26,158 bases of DNA from a virus. The position numbers and the translations under genes were made by a program. Under the pieces are notes generated by a model. That model was given only the letters and a program-made list of their open reading frames with translations, did not search any database and had not been told where the DNA came from. The first letter of the stretch is position 1. Each line of letters opens with the position of its first letter. Where the stretch lies: positions 1-26,158 of IMG/VR virus record IMGVR_UViG_3300009419_000078; one strand, given 5' to 3'. This document shows, in pieces, positions 1 to 7,767 of this stretch.

Positions 1-802
1 GCATTCGATGTGGTGATGTAACAATTGTCGAACCCAATGTTTCTATAGTTACATATCCATAATCATTTTGTATTTCAGCAAAGTCGGCACGACGATTTTC
101 AACGTTCCACACCAATATCCCGTGGTCTAATGCTTCGCCATGATTTTGTTGAATTAATGATCCAGGATATGCAATAGTTTGTGCAGCATCTAAAAATTGT
201 GCCGGTTTATGTATATCACCTAGCAATGTAATATCATGTCCTGTAAACATTTCTGTAGTTACATGCTCATTTGAAATTTGATATCCAATATCCGTTTTAG
301 CAGTATTTACCGCTCCGTGATGCAATGCAATTTTATATGGCGCATCAAAATCTTTAGCTCGAACATATTCATCAGGTGTCTTATCAACAGCCATATGATT
401 CCATGTAATTCCACCAAATTCAAACAATCCATTTTCTTTAATAAAAATTATATTAGGATTATTAATAACATCTAAAATAGGACTAACAGCATCAATGCGA
501 TGCATATTATTTAAATTCATGTCATGATTACCTAGAATAACAATTGTAGGTATTGCAAAGCCATTAAAGAAATCAACTAGCATTTGTACTAGTTCTGGTG
601 ACATATCTAATTTGCTGTGAACAATATCTCCAGTAACAACTGCAATACTATTTTCAGTTGAATGACTATTAATATAAGTAAACATGTTTTGAAATACTTC
701 TCGGTATTCTGTATGTCTTTTTAATGTACGAATATGAATATCAGATACATGAAAGATTTTATCAATTTTACTAATAGTTGATTGTATTTTTTTTATTTCC
801 AT
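1..802 (-). CDS. 47: gp47/SbcD/Mre11-like recombination nuclease subunit (partial, C-terminus off window)
   Basis: Calcineurin-like metallophosphoesterase of the Mre11/SbcD/T4 gp47 type; with a gp46/Rad50-like ATPase partner, not in this window, such enzymes resect DNA ends for recombination-dependent replication. Reading leftward from the ATG at 802, the family motifs occur in order: VSDIHIR (D21, H23), GDIVH (D59, H62), GNHD (N92, H93), HHG (H161, H162), GDIHKP (D196, H198) and YPGSL (residues 212-216). All metal-binding motifs are present, so the enzyme looks active. The 267 visible residues cover the phosphoesterase core; the cap domain and C-terminus lie beyond the left edge. The start overlaps the end of the upstream primase gene by 10 bp, which suggests translational coupling. 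No good Shine-Dalgarno sequence is visible. Family assignment is strong; the T4 gene-number equivalence follows from the setting. Confidence 0.9.
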   Translation of the reverse strand, partial: MEIKKIQSTISKIDKIFHVSDIHIRTLKRHTEYREVFQNMFTYINSHSTENSIAVVTGDIVHSKLDMSPELVQMLVDFFNGFAIPTIVILGNHDMNLNNMHRIDAVSPILDVINNPNIIFIKENGLFEFGGITWNHMAVDKTPDEYVRAKDFDAPYKIALHHGAVNTAKTDIGYQISNEHVTTEMFTGHDITLLGDIHKPAQFLDAAQTIAYPGSLIQQNHGEALDHGILVWNVENRRADFAEIQNDYGYVTIETLGSTIVTSPHRM

Positions 803-1734
803 ATAAGACCCATTCTTAATTCCATAACATGTTCAAATGTTAATACTGGAGTATTTTGTATAATTTCTGTAATTTTATTAAAACCTAATTCCGATGCATC
901 TTCTGCCTGTAATTCAATAAAATATACATTTAATCCTTCTGCCATAAATCGTTCTGCAAATTGCAATGCATTGCGTAATGCGTCGGCATCCAAACAAATA
1001 TAAATGTCTCGTACTCGTTTTTCAATAATTTTCTTTTGAAGTGCAGGTTGTATGATTTTACCAAATAATGGAATAGCATTTCGTTTAACTGCAATTGCAT
1101 CAAATGCACCTTCACATAATACGATTGGCTCTGCCCAATTAATTGTCAAATCAAAACCAATAATATCTTTTGAAATTTTAGGATTTTTATGTTTAAATTT
1201 ATCAGCTCGATAAAATGCTCTACTAACAAAATAATTCAATTGTCCGTCAGCATCATAACTTGGTATAATAATTTTTCCGGAATATTCTCCAGCTTCACAA
1301 TAACCAATACGATATTTTAAGATATCAAAAATAGATACACCTCGTTGTGTAAGATAGTGAATTGCATTTCTATAATCAGGTGTATTTTTTTTGTTCCAAA
1401 GTGGTATGTATTCTTTTGGTAGTTGTATTATTTCTTGTTTTTCTTTGGTTGTATCAACACGATATTTTGCTGATTCAATTATTCTAGAAAGTTGGTCAAA
1501 CCGTTCTTTTGGTAAATTTAATTGTTTAAACAAAGAAGCAATGCTTCGACCTTTTTTATCAGATATCCAACAATGCCAATGATTTTCTCCAGCACTAGTT
1601 GTTTTAATGTTAATTTCTAATTTTGGTTTGTAATGTGAAACGAATGGAGAGAAGAATGCAATGTTGTCTCCGGAAGTAGATTTCCCTTTACCCAATATTG
1701 ATTCTAACAATTGGAGGAGTTTAAGATTCGTCAT
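793..1734 (-). CDS. DNA primase with TOPRIM domain and degenerate zinc-finger-like N-terminus
   Basis: A 313-residue DnaG-type primase, which would make RNA primers for lagging-strand synthesis at the phage fork. The TOPRIM core is visible: VLCEGAFDAIAV (E208, D212), then YICLDADA (D249, D251), the acidic residues that bind Mg2+. Upstream, the pattern SPFVSHYKPKLEINIK (from S29) followed by HWHCWISDKKG resembles the CHC2 zinc finger of DnaG primases, but only His34 and Cys55 remain at ligand-like positions, so zinc binding may be lost. The middle (about 105-175, including RGVSIFDILKYRIGYC) matches the primase N-terminal core region. The length is close to T4 gp61 (about 340 residues). The gene lies between the resolvase and the gp47-like gene, consistent with a replication/recombination block. 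The start at 1734 has no Shine-Dalgarno sequence and follows a very AT-rich leader. Confidence 0.82.
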   Translation of the reverse strand: MTNLKLLQLLESILGKGKSTSGDNIAFFSPFVSHYKPKLEINIKTTSAGENHWHCWISDKKGRSIASLFKQLNLPKERFDQLSRIIESAKYRVDTTKEKQEIIQLPKEYIPLWNKKNTPDYRNAIHYLTQRGVSIFDILKYRIGYCEAGEYSGKIIIPSYDADGQLNYFVSRAFYRADKFKHKNPKISKDIIGFDLTINWAEPIVLCEGAFDAIAVKRNAIPLFGKIIQPALQKKIIEKRVRDIYICLDADALRNALQFAERFMAEGLNVYFIELQAEDASELGFNKITEIIQNTPVLTFEHVMELRMGLIWK

Positions 1735-1919
1735 ATTATAATATAATAAAATAATGTAAGGAATCCAATTTAATATATTATATATATTATATTATTAGTT
1801 AAGCACATACATTACATTACTGGCTTAACGATCGATTCAAAAAAACTGAATCAATCAATTAATTAAATAAATTCATTAATCTTCATAAAATATAGTTAAA
1901 ATAATTGACACTTCCAACC
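1735..1919 (-). other. Intergenic AT-rich spacer with two tandem inverted repeats
   Basis: A 185-bp non-coding gap between the resolvase and primase genes, longer than most spacers here. It holds two inverted repeats back to back: GTTAAGC (1798-1804) with GCTTAAC (1823-1829), loop 18 nt, and GATTCA (1834-1839) with TGAATC (1847-1852), loop 7 nt containing a T-run on the transcribed strand. The rest is nearly pure A/T. It could be a weak terminator, an mRNA-stabilising structure or a protein-binding site. It is not a tRNA, as no T-loop or anticodon arm is visible. Confidence 0.45.
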
Positions 1920-2402
1920 TTAAGCAAAAAAACTTTTAACTTGTTGTGGAGATTCACCATTTTTAATACATTCCGCCATCCATTCTGCAGGAATATCTTT
2001 TTTACCTACATGTTTTATGCCTAATTTAATTGCATATGATTCATATGTAGTTTTACTTCCTTTTGATATTTTTTGTGTAGGAGCTTGGAATACCATGCGA
2101 ATATCAATATCTGGATTTGATGCTAAAACATGTTTCATTTTAAGCCGATCAATGCTAGTCCAACGTCCTTTTGTTTCAATATACATTAATTGGCCATTCT
2201 TTTTTGTGAATATAAAATCAGGAGTATATTTTGCTTTACGCTCAGGCACTATGTAATTAAGTGTTTCTGTTTCGTAATTTAACGGATAATCCGCAGTTTT
2301 TATTTGTTCTGCAACTGTATGTTCTAATCCAGATTTATAACCGTATTTTAATGCTGCAGCACGTTTTGAATTACCCGAGCTGTGAAAATGATTTTTTGCC
2401 AT
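1920..2402 (-). CDS. T7 endonuclease I-like Holliday junction resolvase
   Basis: A 160-residue member of the T7 gp3 (endonuclease I) family, which cuts four-way junctions and branched DNA before packaging. The T7 fold signature is clear: SGLE (E27), YTPDF (D62), ETKG (E76, K78), then D-x-RMVF, KGSKTTYESYA and GIKHVGKKDIPAEW, which closely follows the C-terminal half of the T7 enzyme. E27, D62, E76 and K78 align with T7 catalytic residues E20, D55, E65 and K67, so activity is expected. T4 itself uses an unrelated resolvase (gp49, endonuclease VII), so this is a T7-type module in a T4-like setting. It starts 17 bp after the 576-residue gene ends and has no obvious Shine-Dalgarno sequence. Confidence 0.92.
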   Translation of the reverse strand: MAKNHFHSSGNSKRAAALKYGYKSGLEHTVAEQIKTADYPLNYETETLNYIVPERKAKYTPDFIFTKKNGQLMYIETKGRWTSIDRLKMKHVLASNPDIDIRMVFQAPTQKISKGSKTTYESYAIKLGIKHVGKKDIPAEWMAECIKNGESPQQVKSFFA

Positions 2403-2419
2403 AACTAGTTTTTAATAAT

Positions 2420-4150
2420 TTATTTTGGTATTTCGAACCAAGCAGTTGGAAACCATGCGCTTTGTTTTCCAGATGTTATATAATACCATGTAAAAAATTG
2501 AGGATCTGCATTACCTGGAATCCAATACACTGTTGTATGTACACCTTTTATAATACTGTCAGTGCCTATAGTTGCGCCTTTATACATTCCTTTAAAATAC
2601 CATTTTGCCTTATTAGATGGAGTAAAAAAATCTATAATTGATGCTAATCCAGCAGCTCCAAAACCACGACTTATAGTAGCAGCTGCCGTGCTTCCGCCAC
2701 CGGTACTCGTAAATCCTTGTAAACTTTGCCACTGCGGGTCGACCCCCATTCTTACTGTTAAATTAGATTTACCATAAACCATTGGTTTAAATAACTTTGT
2801 TGCTAGAGTATATGGTTTACGGTCTTGACTACCTTTAAACAGGTTAAATGTAGCAACAGGAATAACAGACCCATTCTTTCCACGCATCAACCCCGATCCA
2901 CCAGATGTTTTCTTTGCTTTCTCTGCCGCTGCTTTTTTCGTTTGTGCTAATGCAAGTAAAAGAGCATCATCTGCCATTTTCTTTGCTTTTTCTATATCAG
3001 CTTTTACTTTTTTCTGTTGCTCCGGTGACATCTTTTGTATTTTAGGATCTACTTTAGGATTTACTTTAGGATTTACTTTCGGAACTACTTTAGTAACAAG
3101 ATGTGGCGGTAGTGGTCTGTTTAAATTTAATTGTTCTTGTAATATTTTAGATTCTATAATTGTCATATATCTAGGTTTGTAAGATATTAAATTTTCTGCA
3201 ATGATCTTTATTTTGCTTCCTCCCGGAAAATAGAATCTTATCATTGTATTTATTAACTCCGGCGTGGCTGCTGTTCCGTCAGTACCGTTTTTATCTGGCG
3301 TTTCTGCTCCCCAACTTAACCAAGCAATAATTTTTGCAGAAATAGGACCATAATTACCGTCAGTGCCATAACCTACAAATTTATTAGCATCCGTTTTAAA
3401 ATCAGGAAAATTTTCAGACAGCTTTATACCAAATGGACCTTTACATATATCAATTAAAACCTGTTGAACTTTTGCAAATTCATCATTATCTTTAATACCT
3501 TGTTTAAATCCAGCTTTTGGCATTTTAATTATAATTTCATCGCCTTTTAGTTCAACGTTTTTAAAGTCAGATGATCCAGAAGCAGCTGTGTTAATTGGAT
3601 TTCCGTCAGCATCTGCCGGCCGGAACTCATAATTTTTCTTTTCTAATTCCCCTGGTTTAATTGGTTCTTTTGTTGGTTCTGTATTTGATACAATTGATTT
3701 TATAAAATCAGACCCTTTATCCACGACTTGACCAACTGTTGGTTTAGCTATTGCTAATTCTCGATAAACAGGCGCAGTTCCAATTAATCCATTTTGTTGA
3801 GCATCAATTACGCCGTCTTTACCATAAATTTTAATAGCTGCAGCGACAGGTAAAATTAATACATTACAAAAAAACTTTCTTTCAGCATCTCGTAAATCTG
3901 CGCCAAATATATAAACCCATTTATCATCACTAGTATGTGAATTTTCACCATATTGATCATTAATACGTACTCTTTTAACTAGAGTGTCTATATCAACAGT
4001 ACCACCTGTTCTAGTTGATTGTATGCGAAATGCATATCCTTTTAATGCTCGTGCTTTGTCGACAACCGATCTTGGAGCTTGTTTAATTACAGTTTTAATT
4101 GTATCTTCAAATAAACTTTTGAAAATTATTTGTTCTAATATTTTATGCAT
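2420..4150 (-). CDS. Large protein of unknown function with leader helix, PG-binding-like segment and Pro/Lys linker
   Basis: Not recognised as a named family; 576 residues. The first 24 residues form a likely amphipathic helix containing L-F-E at 13-15, similar in style to prohead-protease-processed leaders. Residues about 227-290 (including YGTDGNYGPISAK) resemble the small peptidoglycan-binding repeat (DG-x-x-GP-x-[ST]), but the match is weak. A PK-V-[ND] repeat stands at about 354-370, followed by a Lys/Ala-rich helix (about 374-424). The last 140 residues are rich in Gly and aromatics, with closely spaced Trp near the C-terminus (YYITSGKQSAWFPTAWFEIPK region). A TATTTATA late-type promoter lies 26 bp upstream, so it is probably a late gene and perhaps a virion or internal protein. 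A cell-wall-related role is only a guess from the PG-binding-like segment. Confidence 0.6.
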   Translation of the reverse strand: MHKILEQIIFKSLFEDTIKTVIKQAPRSVVDKARALKGYAFRIQSTRTGGTVDIDTLVKRVRINDQYGENSHTSDDKWVYIFGADLRDAERKFFCNVLILPVAAAIKIYGKDGVIDAQQNGLIGTAPVYRELAIAKPTVGQVVDKGSDFIKSIVSNTEPTKEPIKPGELEKKNYEFRPADADGNPINTAASGSSDFKNVELKGDEIIIKMPKAGFKQGIKDNDEFAKVQQVLIDICKGPFGIKLSENFPDFKTDANKFVGYGTDGNYGPISAKIIAWLSWGAETPDKNGTDGTAATPELINTMIRFYFPGGSKIKIIAENLISYKPRYMTIIESKILQEQLNLNRPLPPHLVTKVVPKVNPKVNPKVDPKIQKMSPEQQKKVKADIEKAKKMADDALLLALAQTKKAAAEKAKKTSGGSGLMRGKNGSVIPVATFNLFKGSQDRKPYTLATKLFKPMVYGKSNLTVRMGVDPQWQSLQGFTSTGGGSTAAATISRGFGAAGLASIIDFFTPSNKAKWYFKGMYKGATIGTDSIIKGVHTTVYWIPGNADPQFFTWYYITSGKQSAWFPTAWFEIPK

Positions 4151-4175
4151 AGTAGTTTTCTTATTTAGTATTTTA

Positions 4176-4183
4176 TATAAATA
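4176..4183 (-). promoter_or_regulatory. Candidate late promoter (TATTTATA) for the 576-residue gene
   Basis: TATTTATA on the coding (minus) strand within CATATTTATATAAAATAC, 26 bp upstream of the ATG at 4150. It matches the octamer found before eight other genes in the window in the same orientation, and would be read by the gp55-like sigma encoded at 19091-19792. No other promoter element is evident. Confidence 0.6.
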
Positions 4184-4210
4184 TGTATATCTTAATATTA
4201 CTAGTATTTA

Positions 4211-4753
4211 TCACCAATCAACCATCACCATATTACCATTCCATATCATTATATTGCCTGAATTAAAATCTAAATCTAAATCTAATTCCGGAATATTAGT
4301 TTTGTTTATATCTCGCTGTAAAGCCCGTAAAAAATTAACTAGCTTTTGACTAGTATCTCTAGCTCCGTCATTATCTAAAAATTCAAAAATACTAACTTCG
4401 CCTCCTTGAGATCTAGCATATTGAGCAAATTGTTTCATGAATTTATCAATTGTATTAGTATCTGCTGTAGTTAATTTTTTTGCATTTGCCATTATATACA
4501 TATGTTGTTGGTCGTCGACATAGTAAATTGGAATAAAAGTCGTAAATTCAGTCCATCGTCCAACAATAGTAGTAGCCACCTCAAATTCATCACGTTCTTG
4601 TGTAATTTTAAAACAACGATCTTCACCATTTATTTCGTAAACACGTCCATTATCTCCCGCACCGATAAATTTAAACTGTTTATTTTTAATTTTATCTAAT
4701 AGCCGGGTTAAATCCGTATCTACCATTTCTAATAATGATTTTAATCGTATCAT
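4211..4753 (-). CDS. Minimal protein-kinase-like protein ending at the DFG-equivalent Asp
   Basis: A 180-residue protein with the N-lobe and catalytic-loop signatures of the protein kinase fold: glycine-rich loop GAGDNGRVYE (31-40), a β3-type lysine in CFKIT (Lys49), a catalytic-loop-like D162-x-x-x-x-N167 (LDFNSGNIMIW), then MVMVDW, where Asp179 would be the metal-binding DFG Asp. The chain ends one residue later, so there is no activation segment or C-terminal lobe, and a canonical HRD is absent. It may be a small non-canonical kinase/phosphotransferase or a pseudokinase. The N-terminus (MIRLKSLLEM) is a short helix with L-L-E at 7-9, a possible prohead-protease-type leader. The start is supported by AAAGGG, which lies in the end of the preceding gene four bases away. 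Fold assignment is moderate; substrate unknown. Confidence 0.62.
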   Translation of the reverse strand: MIRLKSLLEMVDTDLTRLLDKIKNKQFKFIGAGDNGRVYEINGEDRCFKITQERDEFEVATTIVGRWTEFTTFIPIYYVDDQQHMYIMANAKKLTTADTNTIDKFMKQFAQYARSQGGEVSIFEFLDNDGARDTSQKLVNFLRALQRDINKTNIPELDLDLDFNSGNIMIWNGNMVMVDW

Positions 4754-4757
4754 CTCA

Positions 4758-6398
4758 TTACCCTTTAAAAATTATATTTTTATCTAAATCTAAACGTATC
4801 AAAAAGTTCATATCAACATCATTTCTTTTACGAATTGAATTTGCTAATTTTCCAATAGCTAACAATTGTCCCGCATCATTATACATTCCAATTGTTGTAA
4901 TATATGGCGCAAAATCGCTACCAGACACAAATGAATAATATGTAACATCATCATCTTGTGTTAATGTTATGTTAGTCGACATATTAAAATCGCCAGCATC
5001 TAAACGAGCAACTACACTTAATTCATTTATTGTAACGGTACTACGATATGATGCAGTAAATGGCGTATATATAATATTATTAAATCGATAATCGAGCGAT
5101 GAAATTACTGCTATTCCCTGCTTAGTAAATATGTTTCCTACATATTGAGTTTGTAAAACACTTCCAGTCTCGCTACGGTCCATTAACGCACTTATCTCTA
5201 ATCCCGTAAGCGACTTATTAAAGATTCTAACTTCATCAATTAAACCTTGTACGTTTGAGCTATTGGTGCTATAACCGCCTATTTTCAATGTATCCGTATT
5301 ATCAATTCTTGCTGATGCTGTAAATGGAGAATTTGGAACAATTAATAAATTAGATGATGCATTAGAATGCAAAGTTCCATTAATATACATTTGCAATGAA
5401 CTACCTGACTTTTGACAGACAACATGATACCACGAACTAGATACTGCGGTTGATGATGTAATTTGAGTTTTAAATGTATTGCTACCCGCAGCTGAAAATA
5501 TCAATTGATTGCTACCACTTAATTCAATTTTAAACGGATATGTTGGACTTATTGAACTAGATGCTTTTGCTATAATCAATTGATTTGTAATACTTGTATT
5601 CGAACTACTTATAAAAAAAGATATTGCATAATTATTGTCTCGATCATATAATCCATCTATTTCAGTTTCAATAAATCCATTACCATTAAATTTAGCTGAT
5701 AACCCTAATATATCTTGTTGACCCGATGTAGTATTAATTCCAGGAACATATGTAACATTTTCTGATTTATATGTAATTCTAGATGTATCAAAATATTCAT
5801 TAAATCCTTCATAAAATTTTACATCGGAAACAATTGAACTAGTATTATATGAAGCATTATATAAATTTCCATATCGATCGGACTTTATATAAAGATTAGT
5901 TAATGTGCTATAAGATCCGGTACCATAATATGATGATCCATAAACTGCGCCTGTTATATAACTTCCGCTTAAAGTAAATGAACCAGGTTTTATTCCTTCT
6001 CCAATTTTAACTTGTGGAATTGAAAAAATAGATGCTGTTTGAAATAAAAACTTTTTCGTTCTAGTTATATCGGTAGGACCATATGTTTGTGCTGGGTTTG
6101 ATTTGTATTTATAGTATAAATGATTTACACTAAAATATATTATGGATTGTAATGATCCGTCGATATTTGCAGCATCATTATATGTTAATTCACTACCCAA
6201 TATTGGTAATACGGATGTATCACTATATACACCTTGTAACGGAAGTAAACTAGATGTACTACTACCCGACAATACACTCCAAGTTTTAAAAACTTGAAAT
6301 GGATTAACATTAATATCAGACTGATCGATTTTTTTAAAAACCGCAGGATATACTCCTTGATATAAATTTTCGGTATTTTGTATTTTTATTTCTGCCAT
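4758..6398 (-). CDS. Tail fibre/virion surface protein with LamG-like domain
   Basis: A 546-residue structural protein. Residues about 232-407 form a LamG/concanavalin A-like β-sandwich: AKFNGNGFIE at the start, SSWYHVVCQKSG and LQMYINGTLH in the middle, and GLIDEVRIFNKSLTGLEI at the end, the standard order of these glycan- or protein-binding domains. The C-terminal module (about 455-546), including YITTIGMYND and LLAIGKLA, is shared with the C-terminus of the next gene upstream (6460-7755) and probably anchors or trimerises both proteins. Many SGS/TSS stretches are typical of phage fibres. It is preceded by a hairpin with a late-type promoter in its loop, and followed 4 bp later by the kinase-like gene. 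Function (host-surface binding or virion decoration) is inferred from the domain and setting. Confidence 0.75.
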   Translation of the reverse strand: MAEIKIQNTENLYQGVYPAVFKKIDQSDINVNPFQVFKTWSVLSGSSTSSLLPLQGVYSDTSVLPILGSELTYNDAANIDGSLQSIIYFSVNHLYYKYKSNPAQTYGPTDITRTKKFLFQTASIFSIPQVKIGEGIKPGSFTLSGSYITGAVYGSSYYGTGSYSTLTNLYIKSDRYGNLYNASYNTSSIVSDVKFYEGFNEYFDTSRITYKSENVTYVPGINTTSGQQDILGLSAKFNGNGFIETEIDGLYDRDNNYAISFFISSSNTSITNQLIIAKASSSISPTYPFKIELSGSNQLIFSAAGSNTFKTQITSSTAVSSSWYHVVCQKSGSSLQMYINGTLHSNASSNLLIVPNSPFTASARIDNTDTLKIGGYSTNSSNVQGLIDEVRIFNKSLTGLEISALMDRSETGSVLQTQYVGNIFTKQGIAVISSLDYRFNNIIYTPFTASYRSTVTINELSVVARLDAGDFNMSTNITLTQDDDVTYYSFVSGSDFAPYITTIGMYNDAGQLLAIGKLANSIRKRNDVDMNFLIRLDLDKNIIFKG

Positions 6399-6406
6399 GA
6401 TAGTAA

Positions 6407-6443
6407 AAGCCCCGGGACATTTAATATAAATATACCGGGGCCT
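6407..6443 (-). terminator. Terminator-like hairpin enclosing a promoter
   Basis: Arms CCGGGGC (6435-6441) and GCCCCGG (6409-6415) on the plus strand can form a 7-bp all-GC stem in leftward RNA, extendable by G-U and A-U pairs. It is followed by only four U, so it is a moderate intrinsic terminator for the 431-residue gene. The loop of about 19 nt contains TATTTATA. This is the most GC-rich short segment I saw in the structural region. Confidence 0.65.
6425..6432 (-). promoter_or_regulatory. Candidate late promoter (TATTTATA) inside a hairpin loop
   Basis: TATTTATA on the coding strand, 26 bp upstream of the ATG at 6398. It lies between the two arms of the 6407-6443 inverted repeat, so transcripts starting here would carry only the 3' arm. 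Confidence 0.6.
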
Positions 6444-6459
6444 AAATCATTGTTGTTTT

Positions 6460-7755
6460 TTAGAAATCTAATTTTACACGTATCAGTGATTCTCGTTGAA
6501 ACGATTTTAATAACGGCTTACTTAATTTAGCAACAGCTAATAATTCTTGTTGATCATTATATAATCCTACTGTAGTTATATATGTTTTTGGATCGCCAAT
6601 AAATGTTGATTGGGCAATTTGACCTACACTGCCAGAAACATATGATGGATTATTTGAAAAATTATATTCTGCATTTTTAATTCTTACAAAATAATGTGTA
6701 CTAGTAACCTTTTCAGAATTTCTTGCAATAAAACTATATGGATCACTAGTTGACGGATTTGTAAAGAATGCTGATCCAGATATTGAATGATGTAATACAA
6801 AATGATTATTTCCTTCACTACTAGAACTAGTATTAGTTGCAAATCCAGATTGTTGATCTAACATTTTACCGTCTAGAATCAAAGTACCATAATCCGGATA
6901 TACTAATCCATAATAAACAGGTGCTGCTGAATTATAAACACCGGAGTTGATCGATCCGGAAACAATATTATAAACTTTTCCTGATTGTCCAATTGATGCA
7001 GCTGCAATAGATGAATCATCAATCAATGTAATAATACCACTACCGGTAGCTACAGATCCTGTTGCGTTTGTAGCTCTAGATAATATTTTTACTAGTGGAA
7101 TTTCAAAATTTCCTGGATCTAAACGTTCTTTTAATCTGCTACGTTTAAAATTAACTATATATATTGAATCAGTACTACCAGAACCTGCTGTCGTAAATCT
7201 AGTGTCAGTTGGGGCTAATAATAATTGTCTATATTGCGAATAAATAGCTTTAGATGGAGAATCATTTAATTGACCTTGTGAATCAGACCCACTACCTAAT
7301 GCATGACCGTATGCCAATGAATATTGTACAGCCGCGCCTTCTGCTGACGGAGTGTCTTGATATACATCAACATAATATCGTCGTTGTGATGTAGTTTGGC
7401 CGGATGCAGTAAAATAAGTTGTTAAACTTGCTAAATTATCACTCCAAAGTCCACCGGTAACAATTTCTGTTTGATTTCCGACAACATCATTTACAGCATC
7501 AAATTTTGTATATGTTCTACCATTACGAGCTAAAACTTGTGTTTGCTGCATTTCAGCAACCATTTGATTTGCAAGTTGAGTTGCAAGTTGCTGTACTTGT
7601 TCGTTAATAACAGCTACAGCCGCTGGTGCACTAGCTACCCCACCTGGTGAGATATTGGCATTAAGATTGTTAGCAATAGGTACGGTTCCTAATCTAGGGA
7701 CACCTCCTTGACACGGTTGTTGTTTTAAATTTTTAATCAACATTAATTTATTCAT
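6460..7755 (-). CDS. Virion structural protein, paralogous C-terminus to the LamG fibre protein
   Basis: A 431-residue probable tail/fibre structural protein with no catalytic motif. The N-terminus (MNKLMLIKNLKQQPCQGG) is followed by an Ala/Pro-rich stretch and a helix of the form Q-x-x-QLATQLANQM (about 52-70). The centre is β-rich with Ser/Gly repeats. The C-terminal 80 residues (YNFSNNPSY, then YITTVGLYND at 392-401, LLAVAKLSKP and the ending LIRVKLDF) match the C-terminus of the downstream gene 4758-6398, marking a shared module. It starts 12 bp after the 216-residue gene ends, with AGG 8 bases upstream of the ATG. Recalled phage structural proteins with this C-terminal pattern support a virion role, but the exact position in the particle is unknown. 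Confidence 0.7.
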   Translation of the reverse strand: MNKLMLIKNLKQQPCQGGVPRLGTVPIANNLNANISPGGVASAPAAVAVINEQVQQLATQLANQMVAEMQQTQVLARNGRTYTKFDAVNDVVGNQTEIVTGGLWSDNLASLTTYFTASGQTTSQRRYYVDVYQDTPSAEGAAVQYSLAYGHALGSGSDSQGQLNDSPSKAIYSQYRQLLLAPTDTRFTTAGSGSTDSIYIVNFKRSRLKERLDPGNFEIPLVKILSRATNATGSVATGSGIITLIDDSSIAAASIGQSGKVYNIVSGSINSGVYNSAAPVYYGLVYPDYGTLILDGKMLDQQSGFATNTSSSSEGNNHFVLHHSISGSAFFTNPSTSDPYSFIARNSEKVTSTHYFVRIKNAEYNFSNNPSYVSGSVGQIAQSTFIGDPKTYITTVGLYNDQQELLAVAKLSKPLLKSFQRESLIRVKLDF

Positions 7756-7767
7756 ATTTTTTACCTA

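Noticed and set aside
1798-1852. tRNA gene in the inverted-repeat spacer
   Set aside because: No cloverleaf: no acceptor stem closing both arms, no GGTTCGA-type T-loop and no CCA-adjacent end.
3984-4349. Plus-strand open frame of 121 codons across the 576-residue and kinase-like genes
   Set aside because: It runs antisense over two genes with clear coding features and has low-complexity content; the same applies to other long antisense frames, such as 14782-15129 over the gp6-like gene.
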